Part shown: one piece after another, positions 1-6,836 of the stretch
Layout of the letters: each line of letters opens with the position of its first letter
Numbering within the stretch: the first letter of the stretch is position 1
Source: Thermoflexus sp035573655
GTDB lineage: Bacteria; Chloroflexota; Anaerolineae; Thermoflexales; Thermoflexaceae
Reading direction: 5' to 3'
DNA: 9,328 bases
Assembly: GCA_035573655.1 (NCBI GenBank)
Contig: DATMAC010000023.1
Coordinates: forward strand, 1 to 9,328
Made by a program: the position numbers and the translations under genes
The notes under the pieces: generated by a model
Seen by the model: the letters and a program-made list of their open reading frames with translations, nothing else
What the model was told of the DNA's origin: nothing
Database searches by the model: none

Positions 1-122
1 CCCTAGAGACGCTGTTCGGGGTCGAGAACCTGGAGGAGCGCTGGCAGCCCGGGGACCGCATCGATCGGGTCGCCTGGGAGTTCCTCCGCCGTCGATTCGG
101 GCTTGCGGAGGGGAGCCAATGA
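1..122 (+). CDS. 3' end of an unidentified gene (C-terminal 39 residues)
   Basis: An open frame enters from the left edge, with its first full codon at position 3, and stops at TGA 120-122. The visible 39 residues are charged and soluble-looking. They contain the stretch VENLEERWQPGDRIDRVAWE and end RRRFGLAEGSQ. The stop overlaps the ATG of the next gene (ATGA at 119-122), which is typical of translational coupling in one operon, so the product may share a pathway with the YqeC/MocA-like protein downstream. I do not recognise the family from this tail. A molybdoenzyme-maturation partner is only a guess from the neighbour. The rest of the gene lies outside the window. Confidence 0.6.
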   Translation, partial: LETLFGVENLEERWQPGDRIDRVAWEFLRRRFGLAEGSQ

Positions 123-1507
123 TCTCCGCGGCGGCGCCCACCACCCTCCGCGAAGCCCTGGGGCTGGTCCCGGGGTCGGTGGTCGCCTTCGTCGGGGCCG
201 GCGGCAAGACCACCGCGGCCTGGCGGCTGCTCCACGAGCTCGGGCGGCCGGAGTCCCCGGCCGTGTGGACGACCACCACCCACATCGCGGAGCCGATCCT
301 CCCGGAGGGCACGGGGTTGCTGCGGGCGGAGGATCCGACGCCGGAACTGATCCGCGGGCTCTTCCGGCAGCTCCCCCGCTGGATCCTCGTCGCCCGCCGG
401 ACGGAGGCCCTGCCCGAGCCCCTCGATGGGCCCTACCCCGCACACCCGTGGAAGCTTAAAGGGTTGTCGCCGGAGGGGCTGGATCGCCTGATCCCGGCCG
501 TTCCGGAGGCTTCCTGGATCATCGAGGCCGATGGCGCGCGTCGCATGCTCCTGAAATGGCCGGCGGAACACGAGCCCGCCCTGCCCGCCGAGATCGACGC
601 CGTCGCGGTGGTGGCCAGCTTGGAGGCTTTGGGCCGGCCCATCGGCGCGGTCGCCCATCGCGCGGCGCTCGCCGTCGCCCATCTGGGCGGCCGCCTGGAG
701 GATCCCGTCACGCCGGAATGGCTAGCCGCTTTGATCGGCCACCCGATGGGCGGGCAGAAAGGGATCCCGCCAGGCGCCCGCCGGATCCTGGTGCTGACCC
801 GAGAGCGGGCCCCCGATCCCCAGGCGGTCGAGGCCGTGAGGGCCGCGCTTCCTTCCACATGCTTTGAGCGCATCGTGGCCGTCGTGAACGGCGATCCGGT
901 TGCCACGATCCGAACTGAGCCCTCCCGGGTGGCCGGAGTCGTGCTGGCGGCGGGGGAGGGCCGGCGGTTCGGCGGGCCGAAGGCGCTGGCGGAATGGCAC
1001 GGCCGTCCGCTGGTGCGCCACATTGTCACCCTGGCCCGACGGGCGGGGCTGGATCCGATCCTCGTGGTGGTGGGGGCTCAGGCGAACGAAGTGCGGAAGG
1101 CTTTGCTGGGGCTGCCGGTCTATGTGGTGGAAAACCCCGCCTGGCCGGAGGGGATGAGCCGGTCCATCCAAGCTGGCCTCCAGGCCCTTCCCGATGCGAT
1201 CGACGCTTTCCTGCTCCTCCAGGTCGACCAGCCGCTGGTGCGCCCCCGCTGGCTCCGTCAGCTGATCGAGGCGCACCAGGCCACCGGCAAACCGATGGTG
1301 GTCGGCGCCCTGGGGAACGACCCCCGCCCGCCGGCCCTGTTCGCCCGCGCGATGTTCCCGGCCCTGATGGACCTGCGCGGCGATCAGGGGGGACGGGCGC
1401 TGGTCCGAGCGTTCCCTGAAGCCGTCGTCCAGATCCCGGTGCCCGACCCATCTTGGGTGATGGATTTTGACACCCCCGAGGCCTACCGGATGATCCGAGA
1501 GCGTTGA
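119..1507 (+). CDS. Fused YqeC-like / MocA-like molybdenum-cofactor maturation protein
   Basis: This 462-residue protein appears to join two enzymes that are often separate. Residues about 15-265 resemble YqeC (selenium-dependent molybdenum hydroxylase maturation). They show the glycine-rich nucleotide loop VVAFVGAGGKTT (21-32), TTTTHI (51-56), IIEADGARRMLLKWPAEHEP (134-153), and an LGRPIGAVAHR segment (171-181). Residues about 270-462 resemble the MocA/MobA-type nucleotidyltransferases, which attach CMP or GMP to molybdopterin. They show the NTP loop VVLAAGEGRRFGGPKAL (274-290), a metal-site-like LLLQVDQPLV (365-374), RPPALF (403-408), GDQGGRAL (421-428) and DFDTPEAY (449-456). The start at 119 has GGAGGGGAG just upstream and overlaps the previous stop. 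There is no signal peptide, so it should be cytoplasmic. The role in xanthine-dehydrogenase-like enzymes is known for the families. Which nucleotide is used, and whether selenium is involved, cannot be read here. Confidence 0.88.
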   Translation: MISAAAPTTLREALGLVPGSVVAFVGAGGKTTAAWRLLHELGRPESPAVWTTTTHIAEPILPEGTGLLRAEDPTPELIRGLFRQLPRWILVARRTEALPEPLDGPYPAHPWKLKGLSPEGLDRLIPAVPEASWIIEADGARRMLLKWPAEHEPALPAEIDAVAVVASLEALGRPIGAVAHRAALAVAHLGGRLEDPVTPEWLAALIGHPMGGQKGIPPGARRILVLTRERAPDPQAVEAVRAALPSTCFERIVAVVNGDPVATIRTEPSRVAGVVLAAGEGRRFGGPKALAEWHGRPLVRHIVTLARRAGLDPILVVVGAQANEVRKALLGLPVYVVENPAWPEGMSRSIQAGLQALPDAIDAFLLLQVDQPLVRPRWLRQLIEAHQATGKPMVVGALGNDPRPPALFARAMFPALMDLRGDQGGRALVRAFPEAVVQIPVPDPSWVMDFDTPEAYRMIRER

Positions 1508-1541
1508 GCCGTTGAATCCCGAGACACGGAGCCACCAACCG

Positions 1542-2336
1542 ATGGAACGCCTGCGCGCGCTTCGCCATCTGATCATCGATATGGACGGCGTGTTATGGCG
1601 CGGGAAGCGGCCGATGGAGGGCCTGGTCGACTTCTTCGCCTTCCTGCGCCGCCGCGGGATCCGCTTCATCCTGGCCACCAACAACGCCAGCCGCTCCCGG
1701 ATGGATTACGTGGCCCAGCTCGCCCGCTTCGGGGTGGAGGTGGATCCGGAGGAAGTGTTGCCGTCGTGCGACGCGACCGCCATCTACCTGCAGCAGATCG
1801 CCTCGCCGGGCGCCCGCGTGTTCGTGGTGGGCGCGCCGGCCCTCCGCGAGGCCATCGCGGCGGCAGGGTTCCAGGTGGTGGAAGAAGAACGGGCGGATTT
1901 CGTGGTGGTCGGCCTGGATTGGGGGCTGACCTATGAGCGGCTGGCCCGGGCGGCCCGGGCCATTTGGAACGGCGCCCGCTTCATCGGGACCAACCCGGAC
2001 CCGGTGTGGCCGGGGGAGGATGGGCTCTATCCCGGCAACGGGGCGACGCTGGCCTTCCTGGAGCGGGCAACCGGGGTCTCGCCGATCGTGGTCGGCAAAC
2101 CGGAGCCGCTGATGTTCCGGATCGCTATGCAGCGGATGGGCGCCACCCCGGAGACCACGGCGGTGATCGGCGACCAGCTCCCTACCGACATCGTCGGGGG
2201 GAAGCGCGCCGGCCTGACGACCATCCTGGTCCTCTCCGGGGCCACCACCCGGGAGATGCTGGCGGCGAGCCCGGTGCAGCCGGACCTCGTCTTCGCGGAC
2301 ATCCGGGATTTGCAATCCGCGTGGGAAACGGTGTAG
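1542..2336 (+). CDS. HAD superfamily subclass IIA (NagD-type) phosphatase
   Basis: This is a 264-residue haloacid-dehalogenase hydrolase. All four HAD motifs are present: IIDMDGVLW with the nucleophile and acid/base aspartates at residues 13 and 15; LATNNAS (motif II, about 44-50); VGKPEPLMF with the motif III lysine at 186; and VIGDQLPTDIVGGKRAG (motif IV, from about 208). A cap domain of the IIA type lies between motifs II and III, around GTNPDPVWPGEDG. Such enzymes remove phosphate from small metabolites such as p-nitrophenyl phosphate, phosphoglycolate or nucleotides; the substrate is not predictable here. ATG 1542 is chosen because it puts the first aspartate at the usual distance from the N-terminus and has GGAG about 10 bases upstream. 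An in-frame TTG at 1512, four bases after the previous stop, is the alternative. The gene is probably co-transcribed with the upstream gene. Its TAG stop lies inside the first palindromic repeat. Confidence 0.9.
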   Translation: MERLRALRHLIIDMDGVLWRGKRPMEGLVDFFAFLRRRGIRFILATNNASRSRMDYVAQLARFGVEVDPEEVLPSCDATAIYLQQIASPGARVFVVGAPALREAIAAAGFQVVEEERADFVVVGLDWGLTYERLARAARAIWNGARFIGTNPDPVWPGEDGLYPGNGATLAFLERATGVSPIVVGKPEPLMFRIAMQRMGATPETTAVIGDQLPTDIVGGKRAGLTTILVLSGATTREMLAASPVQPDLVFADIRDLQSAWETV

Positions 2337-2640
2337 GGGCGCCCCTTGTGGGCGCCCCATCGGGACAGGCACAAGGCCTGCCCCTACAAAAGGCATTCCA
2401 TGTAGGGGCACCCTTCGTGGATGCCCCATCGGGGCGGGCACAAGGCCCGCCCCTACAATTGGCATTCGCATCCCAATGTAGGGGCACCCCTCGTGGGTGC
2501 CCTGCCCTTCCGTGGGCACCCCCGTCAGGGCAGGCACAAGGCCTGCCCCTACAATTGGCGTTTCTATCCCAATGTGTAGGGGCACCCCTTGTGGGTGCCC
2601 TCCCGTGGGTGCCCAATGCACCCCTTGGGGGTGCCCCCTT
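2333..2640. repeat. Tandem array of GTAGGGGC-type palindromic repeats
   Basis: There are four copies. Copies 1 (2333-2387) and 2 (2402-2456) are both 55 bases and have inverted ends GTAGGGGC and GCCCCTAC. Copy 3 (2478-2552) is 75 bases because of an internal extra segment. Copy 4 (from 2576 to about 2638) keeps the left end but lacks the right GCCCCTAC. Inside each full copy are two small hairpins, for example GGGGCGCCC (2336-2344) with GGGCGCCCC (2350-2358), and CAGGC with GCCTG. The linkers are themselves related (AATTGGCATT...ATCCCAAT), so the array grew by tandem duplication of repeat plus linker. Similar short repeats are, to my knowledge, common between genes in Chloroflexota. The array has no stop codon in several frames, which creates artificial reading frames on both strands. 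Confidence 0.88.
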
Positions 2641-2650
2641 CCGCGTCGCC

Positions 2651-5212
2651 ATGCATCGCCAGCCCTTGAACGGAACCTGGCTGTTCCGCCCGGCAGGCGC
2701 TTCGGAGTGGCTGACGGGACAGGTGCCGGGGAGCGTCCTTCGGGATCTGCTGGCCCTCGGCCGCATCCCGGACCCGTTCCTCGGGGATCATCTCTCCCAG
2801 GTCGCCTGGGTGGCGGAGCGCGATTGGGAGTACCGCCGGGCGTTCTCGCTGGACCCCGCCCTCGCCCGAGCGGAGCGGGTGGAGCTGGTCTGCGCCGGGC
2901 TGGACACCCTGGCCGAGGTGTTCCTCAACGGGGAGCGCCTGGGGGAGGCCCGGAACATGTTCCGGTCCTACCGTTGGCCTGTCCGGGAGCTCCTCCGCCC
3001 TGAGGGCAATCTCCTGACGATCCGCCTGCGCTCCCCCCTTCCCTTTATCCGGGAGCAACATCGGCGTCGCCCCCTCCCCGCCCTCTGGAACCCCGGGACC
3101 GCGCACCTCCGCAAGGTCCCCAGCCACTTCGGTTGGGATTGGGGGCCGGCACTTCCCCCCATGGGGATCTGGCGGGAGGTGGCGTTGGAGGGCTTCTCCA
3201 TCGCCCGCTTCGCGGACCTCCACATCCGCCAACGCCACGAGGCCGGCCGCGTCACGCTGATCCTCCAGGCGCGCATCGAACGCTGGGCGGACCATCCCCT
3301 CTCCTTGAAAATCTCCCTTCACGACCCGGAGGGGCACGTCGCCCGCTGGGAGTTCCCCGCCCGGGAGGATCCGATCGCCGTGGAGATCCCCATCGAACGC
3401 CCTCACCTCTGGTGGCCCAACGGCCTGGGCGGGCAACCCCTCTACTTCCTGGAGGCGGAGCTGTGGGCGGGGGAGCACCGCCTGGACGAGCGACGGGAGC
3501 TCCTCGGGCTCCGGACGCTCGCCCTCCATCGGGAGCGGGATGCGTGGGGGGAATCCTTCGTTTTCGTCGTGAACGGCGTCCCGGTATGGATCCGCGGGGC
3601 GAACATGGTCCCGCCGGACGCGCGCAGCGCGTATGTGGAAACCGAGCGGCTGGAACATCTGGTCCGAAGCGCCGCCGCGGTCGGGATGAACATGCTACGG
3701 GTGTGGGGAGGCGGGGGCTATGGGGACGATCGCTTCTACGCCTTGTGCGACCGCTACGGGATCTTGGTGTGGCAGGATTTCCCCTTCGCGTGTATGCTCT
3801 ACCCCCTCGACGAGCCGGATTTCCTGGAGGAAGTGCGGGCGGAGGTCATCGAGAACGTCCGGCGGCTTCGGCACCATCCTTCCCTGGCCCTCTGGTGTGG
3901 CAACAACGAGATCGAGATGCTGTGGCCCCTCTGGCGCTGGCAGTGGAAGAGGCATCCGAAGGAACTCGCCCGCTGGGCCGTCGTCCACCAGCGTTTCTTT
4001 TACGAACTGCTCCCCGAATGGGTACGGGCCGAGGACCCGGATCATCCCTACTGGCCGGGCTCCCCTTCCTCCGGGGTTTTCCGTCAGGAGGTCAACGGAG
4101 ATCGACGGGGGGACACTCACCTTTGGCATGTCTGGCATGGTGTGGCCCCGACCTCGGCGTACCGCGACCGCGTCCCCCGCTTCGTCAGTGAGTTCGGCCT
4201 GCAATCCCTGCCGTCGAAGGAAACGCTGCGCGCCTTCGGGCCGCGGGAGGAATGGGATCTGAGGCGGCCGACCATGCGCCGCCGACAGCGATCCCCCGGC
4301 GGCAACGAGCGGTTGCTCTACTACCTGATGGAGCGGTTCTGGATCCCGCGCGATTTCGAGGATCTGGCCTGGCTGACCCAGGTGGTGCAGGCCGAGGCCG
4401 TGCGGATCGCCGTCGAGCATTGGCGCCGCCATCGGGATCGATGCGGCGGTGCACTCTACTGGCAGCTGAACGACGCCTGGCCGGCCATCTCGTGGTCCGG
4501 CATCGACGTTTACGGCCGCTGGAAAGCCCTGCACTACGCCGCCCGCCGCTTCTTCGCGCCGCTCGCCTTCTCCGTGGATGTCCAAGGAGACCGGGCCGAG
4601 GCGTTCGTGTTCAACGACACCCTCCAGCCCTGGGAGGGGAACATCCGCTGGTCGCTGGAGACCTTCGAAGGGCGATCCCTTGCCGCCGGCGAAGCGGCGG
4701 TCCACGCGCCGCCGCTGCGGACGACCACCGCTTGCCAGCTGGAGGTCGGGGCCTTCCTGCGCCAGTACGGCCGGGCCTTGGCCCTGGTGGTCGAGTGGGA
4801 AAGCCAACGGCCGGGCCAGCCTGCGGCGCTTCAGGTGGCCCTGTTCGCGCCGGAGAAGGATCTGCGCTGGCCGGACCCCGAACTGCAAGTGACGTGCCAA
4901 GCTCATGGGGAGGAAATGGAGATCACGCTGCGGGCGCGGGCCCTGGCCCGTTTCGTCACCCTCTCGGTGGAGGGCGCGGAGGTCCTCTTCAGCGATAACT
5001 TCTTCGATCTCCCGGCCGGGCGCACGGCCTCGATCCGTTGCCCGCTCCTGCCGGGCTGGACCCCCGAGGCCTTCACTCAAAACCTCCGGGTCCGAAGCCT
5101 GGCGGACGTTCGCCCCGGCGGCCCCCGGTGGCGGGATCGGCTCTTGCGCGGGCTCTTGTCGCTATCCCCCCGCTTGGTCCTGGGACGGTTGCTTAGCGCC
5201 TTCTGGGGGTAA
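2651..5212 (+). CDS. Beta-mannosidase-type glycoside hydrolase, family GH2
   Basis: This 853-residue protein has the length and order of GH2 beta-mannosidases, which release terminal beta-linked mannose from oligosaccharides. The N-terminal sugar-binding jelly roll begins at NGTWLFRPAG (residue 7 on). An Ig-like domain includes HLWWPNGLGGQPLY. The TIM barrel starts near NGVPVWIRGAN (308-318) and carries RVWGGGGY (350-357) and WQDFPF (374-379). The likely acid/base is Glu420 in WCGNNE and the likely nucleophile Glu514 in SEFGLQS. WQLNDAWP (604-611) closes the barrel, followed by C-terminal beta domains. There is no signal peptide, so it probably acts in the cytoplasm on imported oligosaccharides. 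The frame stays open for 229 codons upstream through the repeat array and the phosphatase, but that part is not GH2-like, so ATG 2651 is chosen; no good ribosome-binding site precedes it. Other GH2 specificities are less likely because of the WCGNNE and WGGGGY motifs. Confidence 0.9.
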   Translation: MHRQPLNGTWLFRPAGASEWLTGQVPGSVLRDLLALGRIPDPFLGDHLSQVAWVAERDWEYRRAFSLDPALARAERVELVCAGLDTLAEVFLNGERLGEARNMFRSYRWPVRELLRPEGNLLTIRLRSPLPFIREQHRRRPLPALWNPGTAHLRKVPSHFGWDWGPALPPMGIWREVALEGFSIARFADLHIRQRHEAGRVTLILQARIERWADHPLSLKISLHDPEGHVARWEFPAREDPIAVEIPIERPHLWWPNGLGGQPLYFLEAELWAGEHRLDERRELLGLRTLALHRERDAWGESFVFVVNGVPVWIRGANMVPPDARSAYVETERLEHLVRSAAAVGMNMLRVWGGGGYGDDRFYALCDRYGILVWQDFPFACMLYPLDEPDFLEEVRAEVIENVRRLRHHPSLALWCGNNEIEMLWPLWRWQWKRHPKELARWAVVHQRFFYELLPEWVRAEDPDHPYWPGSPSSGVFRQEVNGDRRGDTHLWHVWHGVAPTSAYRDRVPRFVSEFGLQSLPSKETLRAFGPREEWDLRRPTMRRRQRSPGGNERLLYYLMERFWIPRDFEDLAWLTQVVQAEAVRIAVEHWRRHRDRCGGALYWQLNDAWPAISWSGIDVYGRWKALHYAARRFFAPLAFSVDVQGDRAEAFVFNDTLQPWEGNIRWSLETFEGRSLAAGEAAVHAPPLRTTTACQLEVGAFLRQYGRALALVVEWESQRPGQPAALQVALFAPEKDLRWPDPELQVTCQAHGEEMEITLRARALARFVTLSVEGAEVLFSDNFFDLPAGRTASIRCPLLPGWTPEAFTQNLRVRSLADVRPGGPRWRDRLLRGLLSLSPRLVLGRLLSAFWG

Positions 5213-5237
5213 GGCTTCACCGCGTAAATTTGGGGTT

Positions 5238-5280
5238 TTCGGGACGGGGCCGAAGGCGCGCGGCTCGGCCCCCGAATTTT
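5238..5280. terminator. Probable bidirectional terminator between convergent genes
   Basis: GGGGCCGA (5246-5253) pairs with TCGGCCCC (5265-5272). An alternative outer stem pairs TTCGGG (5238-5243) with CCCGAA (5271-5276). The right side runs into TTTT (5277-5280). The left side has AAATTTGGGGTTTTC, which gives an A/T-rich flank for the minus strand. It sits 25 bases after the mannosidase stop, and the asparaginase converges from the right. The position and T run support a terminator; activity is inferred. Confidence 0.6.
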
Positions 5281-5283
5281 ATC

Positions 5284-5322
5284 CCCCTCTCCCCACAGCC
5301 CCCTGGGCCGTGGGGAGAGGGG
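5284..5322. repeat. Perfect 13-bp inverted repeat, CCCCTCTCCCCAC type
   Basis: CCCCTCTCCCCAC (5284-5296) is the exact reverse complement of GTGGGGAGAGGGG (5310-5322), with a 13-base loop. No T run follows, so it is not a classical terminator by itself. It resembles widespread intergenic hairpins seen in Chloroflexota and other GC-rich genomes. It could protect transcript ends for the two convergent genes around it. Confidence 0.65.
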
Positions 5323-5399
5323 ATCGAGGGGAGTGAGGCCCTTCCGCCTCCTCACGAGCGCTCCGAACGGAATGGAACCGGGCTGAATCGTTACCACAT

Positions 5400-6326
5400 C
5401 TACTCGGAATCCGGAGCGCAGATCCCCGCCTGGAGGACGCCTCCATCGGTCCACGCCCACGCCATATGGGGGGTGTTGTGGGCGATCCCGATGCGCCCCA
5501 TCGGATCGAGGGCGATCAGACCCCCCCGTCCGTTCACCCGCTCTTCCAGGAGGCGGATCGCGGCTGCGGCGGCGGATGAGGCGGAGAGGCCCATCGCCAT
5601 CAGGTCGCACGCCGTCTTCGCGATCACCACGCGCATCAACGTCTCTCCCCATCCGGTGGCCACGGCCGCCCCGCGCCGGTCATCCGCATAGGCTCCGCAG
5701 CCGATTAGGGCGGAATCCCCGACCCGCCCCGGCCACTTGTTCGACATCCCGCCGGTGGAGACCGCGGCGGCGATATGACCCGCTGCATCCAGGGCCACCG
5801 CGCCGACCGTATCCATCGGCTCCGCCAGGGCCTGGGCTAAAACTTCCCGAAGATCCGGCGGTCCGTTTCGTCGCAATGCCTCCCAGCGTTCCCGATCCCG
5901 CGGCGCCACCAGCTCCGCCTCGTCGGCCATCGGGAGCTCCAGGAGCTCCGCCAGGACCTCGGCGCCGGGGCCGACCAATAGAACGTGAGGGGTGCGCTCC
6001 ATGACCGCGCGGGCCAGCGTGATGGGGTTCCGGACGCGGCGGACAGCCGCCACGGCTCCCGCGCGCAACGTCGCCCCGTCCATGATCAAGGCATCCATCT
6101 CGACCGTGCCCGCCCGGGTCATCACGCTGCCCCGGCCCGCGTTGAAGGTCGGATCGTCCTCTAAAGCCCGCACGGCGGCCTCCACCGCATCCAGGGCAGA
6201 GCCGCCGGCCGCCAGCACCGACCATCCCGCCTGAGCGGCGCGACGGCATCCCTCCACCGCCGCCCCTTGCCGCTCCTCCGGGATGGTCCCCGCACCCCCG
6301 TGCACAATGATCCTCGGCTGGAACAT
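5400..6326 (-). CDS. Isoaspartyl peptidase / L-asparaginase (Ntn hydrolase, plant type)
   Basis: This 308-residue precursor of the type-2 asparaginase family hydrolyses L-asparagine and beta-aspartyl (isoaspartyl) dipeptides. It cleaves itself into alpha and beta chains. Visible signatures are IIVHGGAGTIP (6-16), FNAGRGSVMTRAGTVEMDA (61-79), the autocleavage site DTVGAVALD with nucleophile Thr173 (172-180), STGGMSNKWPGRVGDS (190-205) with the likely substrate-binding Arg201 and Asp204, and ATGWGE (223-228). Cleavage before Thr173 would give chains of 172 and 136 residues. ATG 6326 is chosen because AGGAGG stands 8 bases upstream and the family begins right there. A longer frame to 6425 adds 33 residues without family character. 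No signal peptide is seen, so it is probably cytoplasmic. The gene converges on the mannosidase and runs divergently from the coiled-coil gene. Confidence 0.94.
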   Translation of the reverse strand: MFQPRIIVHGGAGTIPEERQGAAVEGCRRAAQAGWSVLAAGGSALDAVEAAVRALEDDPTFNAGRGSVMTRAGTVEMDALIMDGATLRAGAVAAVRRVRNPITLARAVMERTPHVLLVGPGAEVLAELLELPMADEAELVAPRDRERWEALRRNGPPDLREVLAQALAEPMDTVGAVALDAAGHIAAAVSTGGMSNKWPGRVGDSALIGCGAYADDRRGAAVATGWGETLMRVVIAKTACDLMAMGLSASSAAAAAIRLLEERVNGRGGLIALDPMGRIGIAHNTPHMAWAWTDGGVLQAGICAPDSE

Positions 6327-6334
6327 TGGGGATC

Positions 6335-6340
6335 CCTCCT
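6335..6340 (-). promoter_or_regulatory. Ribosome-binding site that fixes the asparaginase start
   Basis: On the minus strand the sequence is AGGAGG, followed by eight bases and then the ATG at 6326-6324. This decides in favour of the short 308-residue form over the upstream in-frame ATG at 6425. Confidence 0.75.
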
Positions 6341-6396
6341 GGTCAGGAAAAATGTTCGGTGAGCGACAGACCGCTGACGCGGCCTCCCCCCATTCC

Positions 6397-6477
6397 TCAC
6401 GGATCCCAAAAAGGGTCCAGGGCATCGATGGCGGTCAGGAAATCCTGGACGGCCTGGGAGCGCTGAAGACGCTTCAT
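6397..6477 (-). CDS. Possible 26-residue small protein upstream of the asparaginase
   Basis: On the minus strand an ATG at 6477 opens a 26-codon frame ending in TGA at 6397-6399. The peptide begins MKRLQRSQAVQDFLTAID and ends ALDPFWDP. GGAGG stands seven bases before the ATG, an ideal distance, and the codons are GC-rich like real genes here. A five-codon frame (M-E-D-R-G) ends on the same bases (ATGA overlap). The small frame ends 70 bases before the asparaginase ATG on the same strand, so it could be a leader-like or independent small protein, or the remnant of a larger gene. I do not recognise the peptide. Function is unknown, and chance remains possible at this length. Confidence 0.3.
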   Translation of the reverse strand: MKRLQRSQAVQDFLTAIDALDPFWDP

Positions 6478-6591
6478 CCGCGATCCTCCATAGGCGTGAG
6501 GATGCACGCCCATAGGATAGCGAGCGGCTTATCTCCATGCTCTCACGGCTAGGAAGAAAGTGGAAAGCGGGGAGGAAGATTGAGTTTGGGC

Positions 6592-6720
6592 TTAGAGGAC
6601 CTCGGCTTGTTGGCGGAGGCAATCGAGGCGCAAAGCGAGGAGCTCCCCGTCATCGGTCTGGGCGAGGGCGATGACGAGGAGGCCATCAGGGAGCAAGAGA
6701 AGGAGCCTCCCCACGAAGGG
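6592..6720 (-). pseudogene. 3'-end fragment of an unidentified gene, copy 1
   Basis: On the minus strand 42 codons run from 6720 to 6595 and end at TAA (6594-6592). The residues start PFVGRLLLLLPDGLLVIALA and end LRLDCLRQQAEVL. The same 126 bases occur at 8494-8619 with 110 identities and no gap. Of 14 changed codons, seven are synonymous in this frame, and the rest are mostly conservative (I/L, L/F, D/N, A/V). Both copies stop at the same residue with different stop codons (TAA here, TGA there). This pattern points to a once-translated C-terminus rather than a noncoding repeat. Nothing homologous continues past 6720, so copy 1 is a truncated remnant. The protein family is not recognised. Confidence 0.5.
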
Positions 6721-6810
6721 GGGAACGCTTCGAGGCCTCTGAGGCCCACTCCCCGCTCAGGGCCCAGAAAGAGCCCACAGGGAGCCTCGCTCCGAAAGCG
6801 GCCCCCGTGT

Positions 6811-6830
6811 GTTAAAATCCCCTTAGGAGG
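6811..6830 (+). promoter_or_regulatory. Probable -10 element and ribosome-binding site of the coiled-coil gene
   Basis: TAAAAT at 6813-6818 in otherwise GC-rich DNA resembles a -10 box, although no clear -35 is visible. AGGAGG at 6825-6830 lies six bases before ATG 6837 and strongly supports that start. If TAAAAT is the -10 box, the 5' leader would be very short. Confidence 0.45.
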
Positions 6831-6836
6831 TATCCG

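Noticed and set aside
722..1684. Minus-strand 320-codon open frame opposite the YqeC/MocA-like gene
   Set aside because: It has low-complexity composition and lies antisense to a gene with clear motifs.
1964..2650. Upstream in-frame extension of the mannosidase by 229 residues
   Set aside because: It overlaps the HAD phosphatase in another frame and is then coded by the palindromic repeats. GH2 similarity starts right after ATG 2651.
1593..2766. Minus-strand open frames of 342 and 194 codons over the repeat array
   Set aside because: They consist largely of repeat translations and antisense HAD sequence; there is no protein family character.
3695..5080. Minus-strand 461-codon open frame opposite the mannosidase
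   Set aside because: It is proline/arginine/glycine-rich, without recognisable motifs, and antisense to a clearly conserved enzyme. Long shadows are normal at this GC content.
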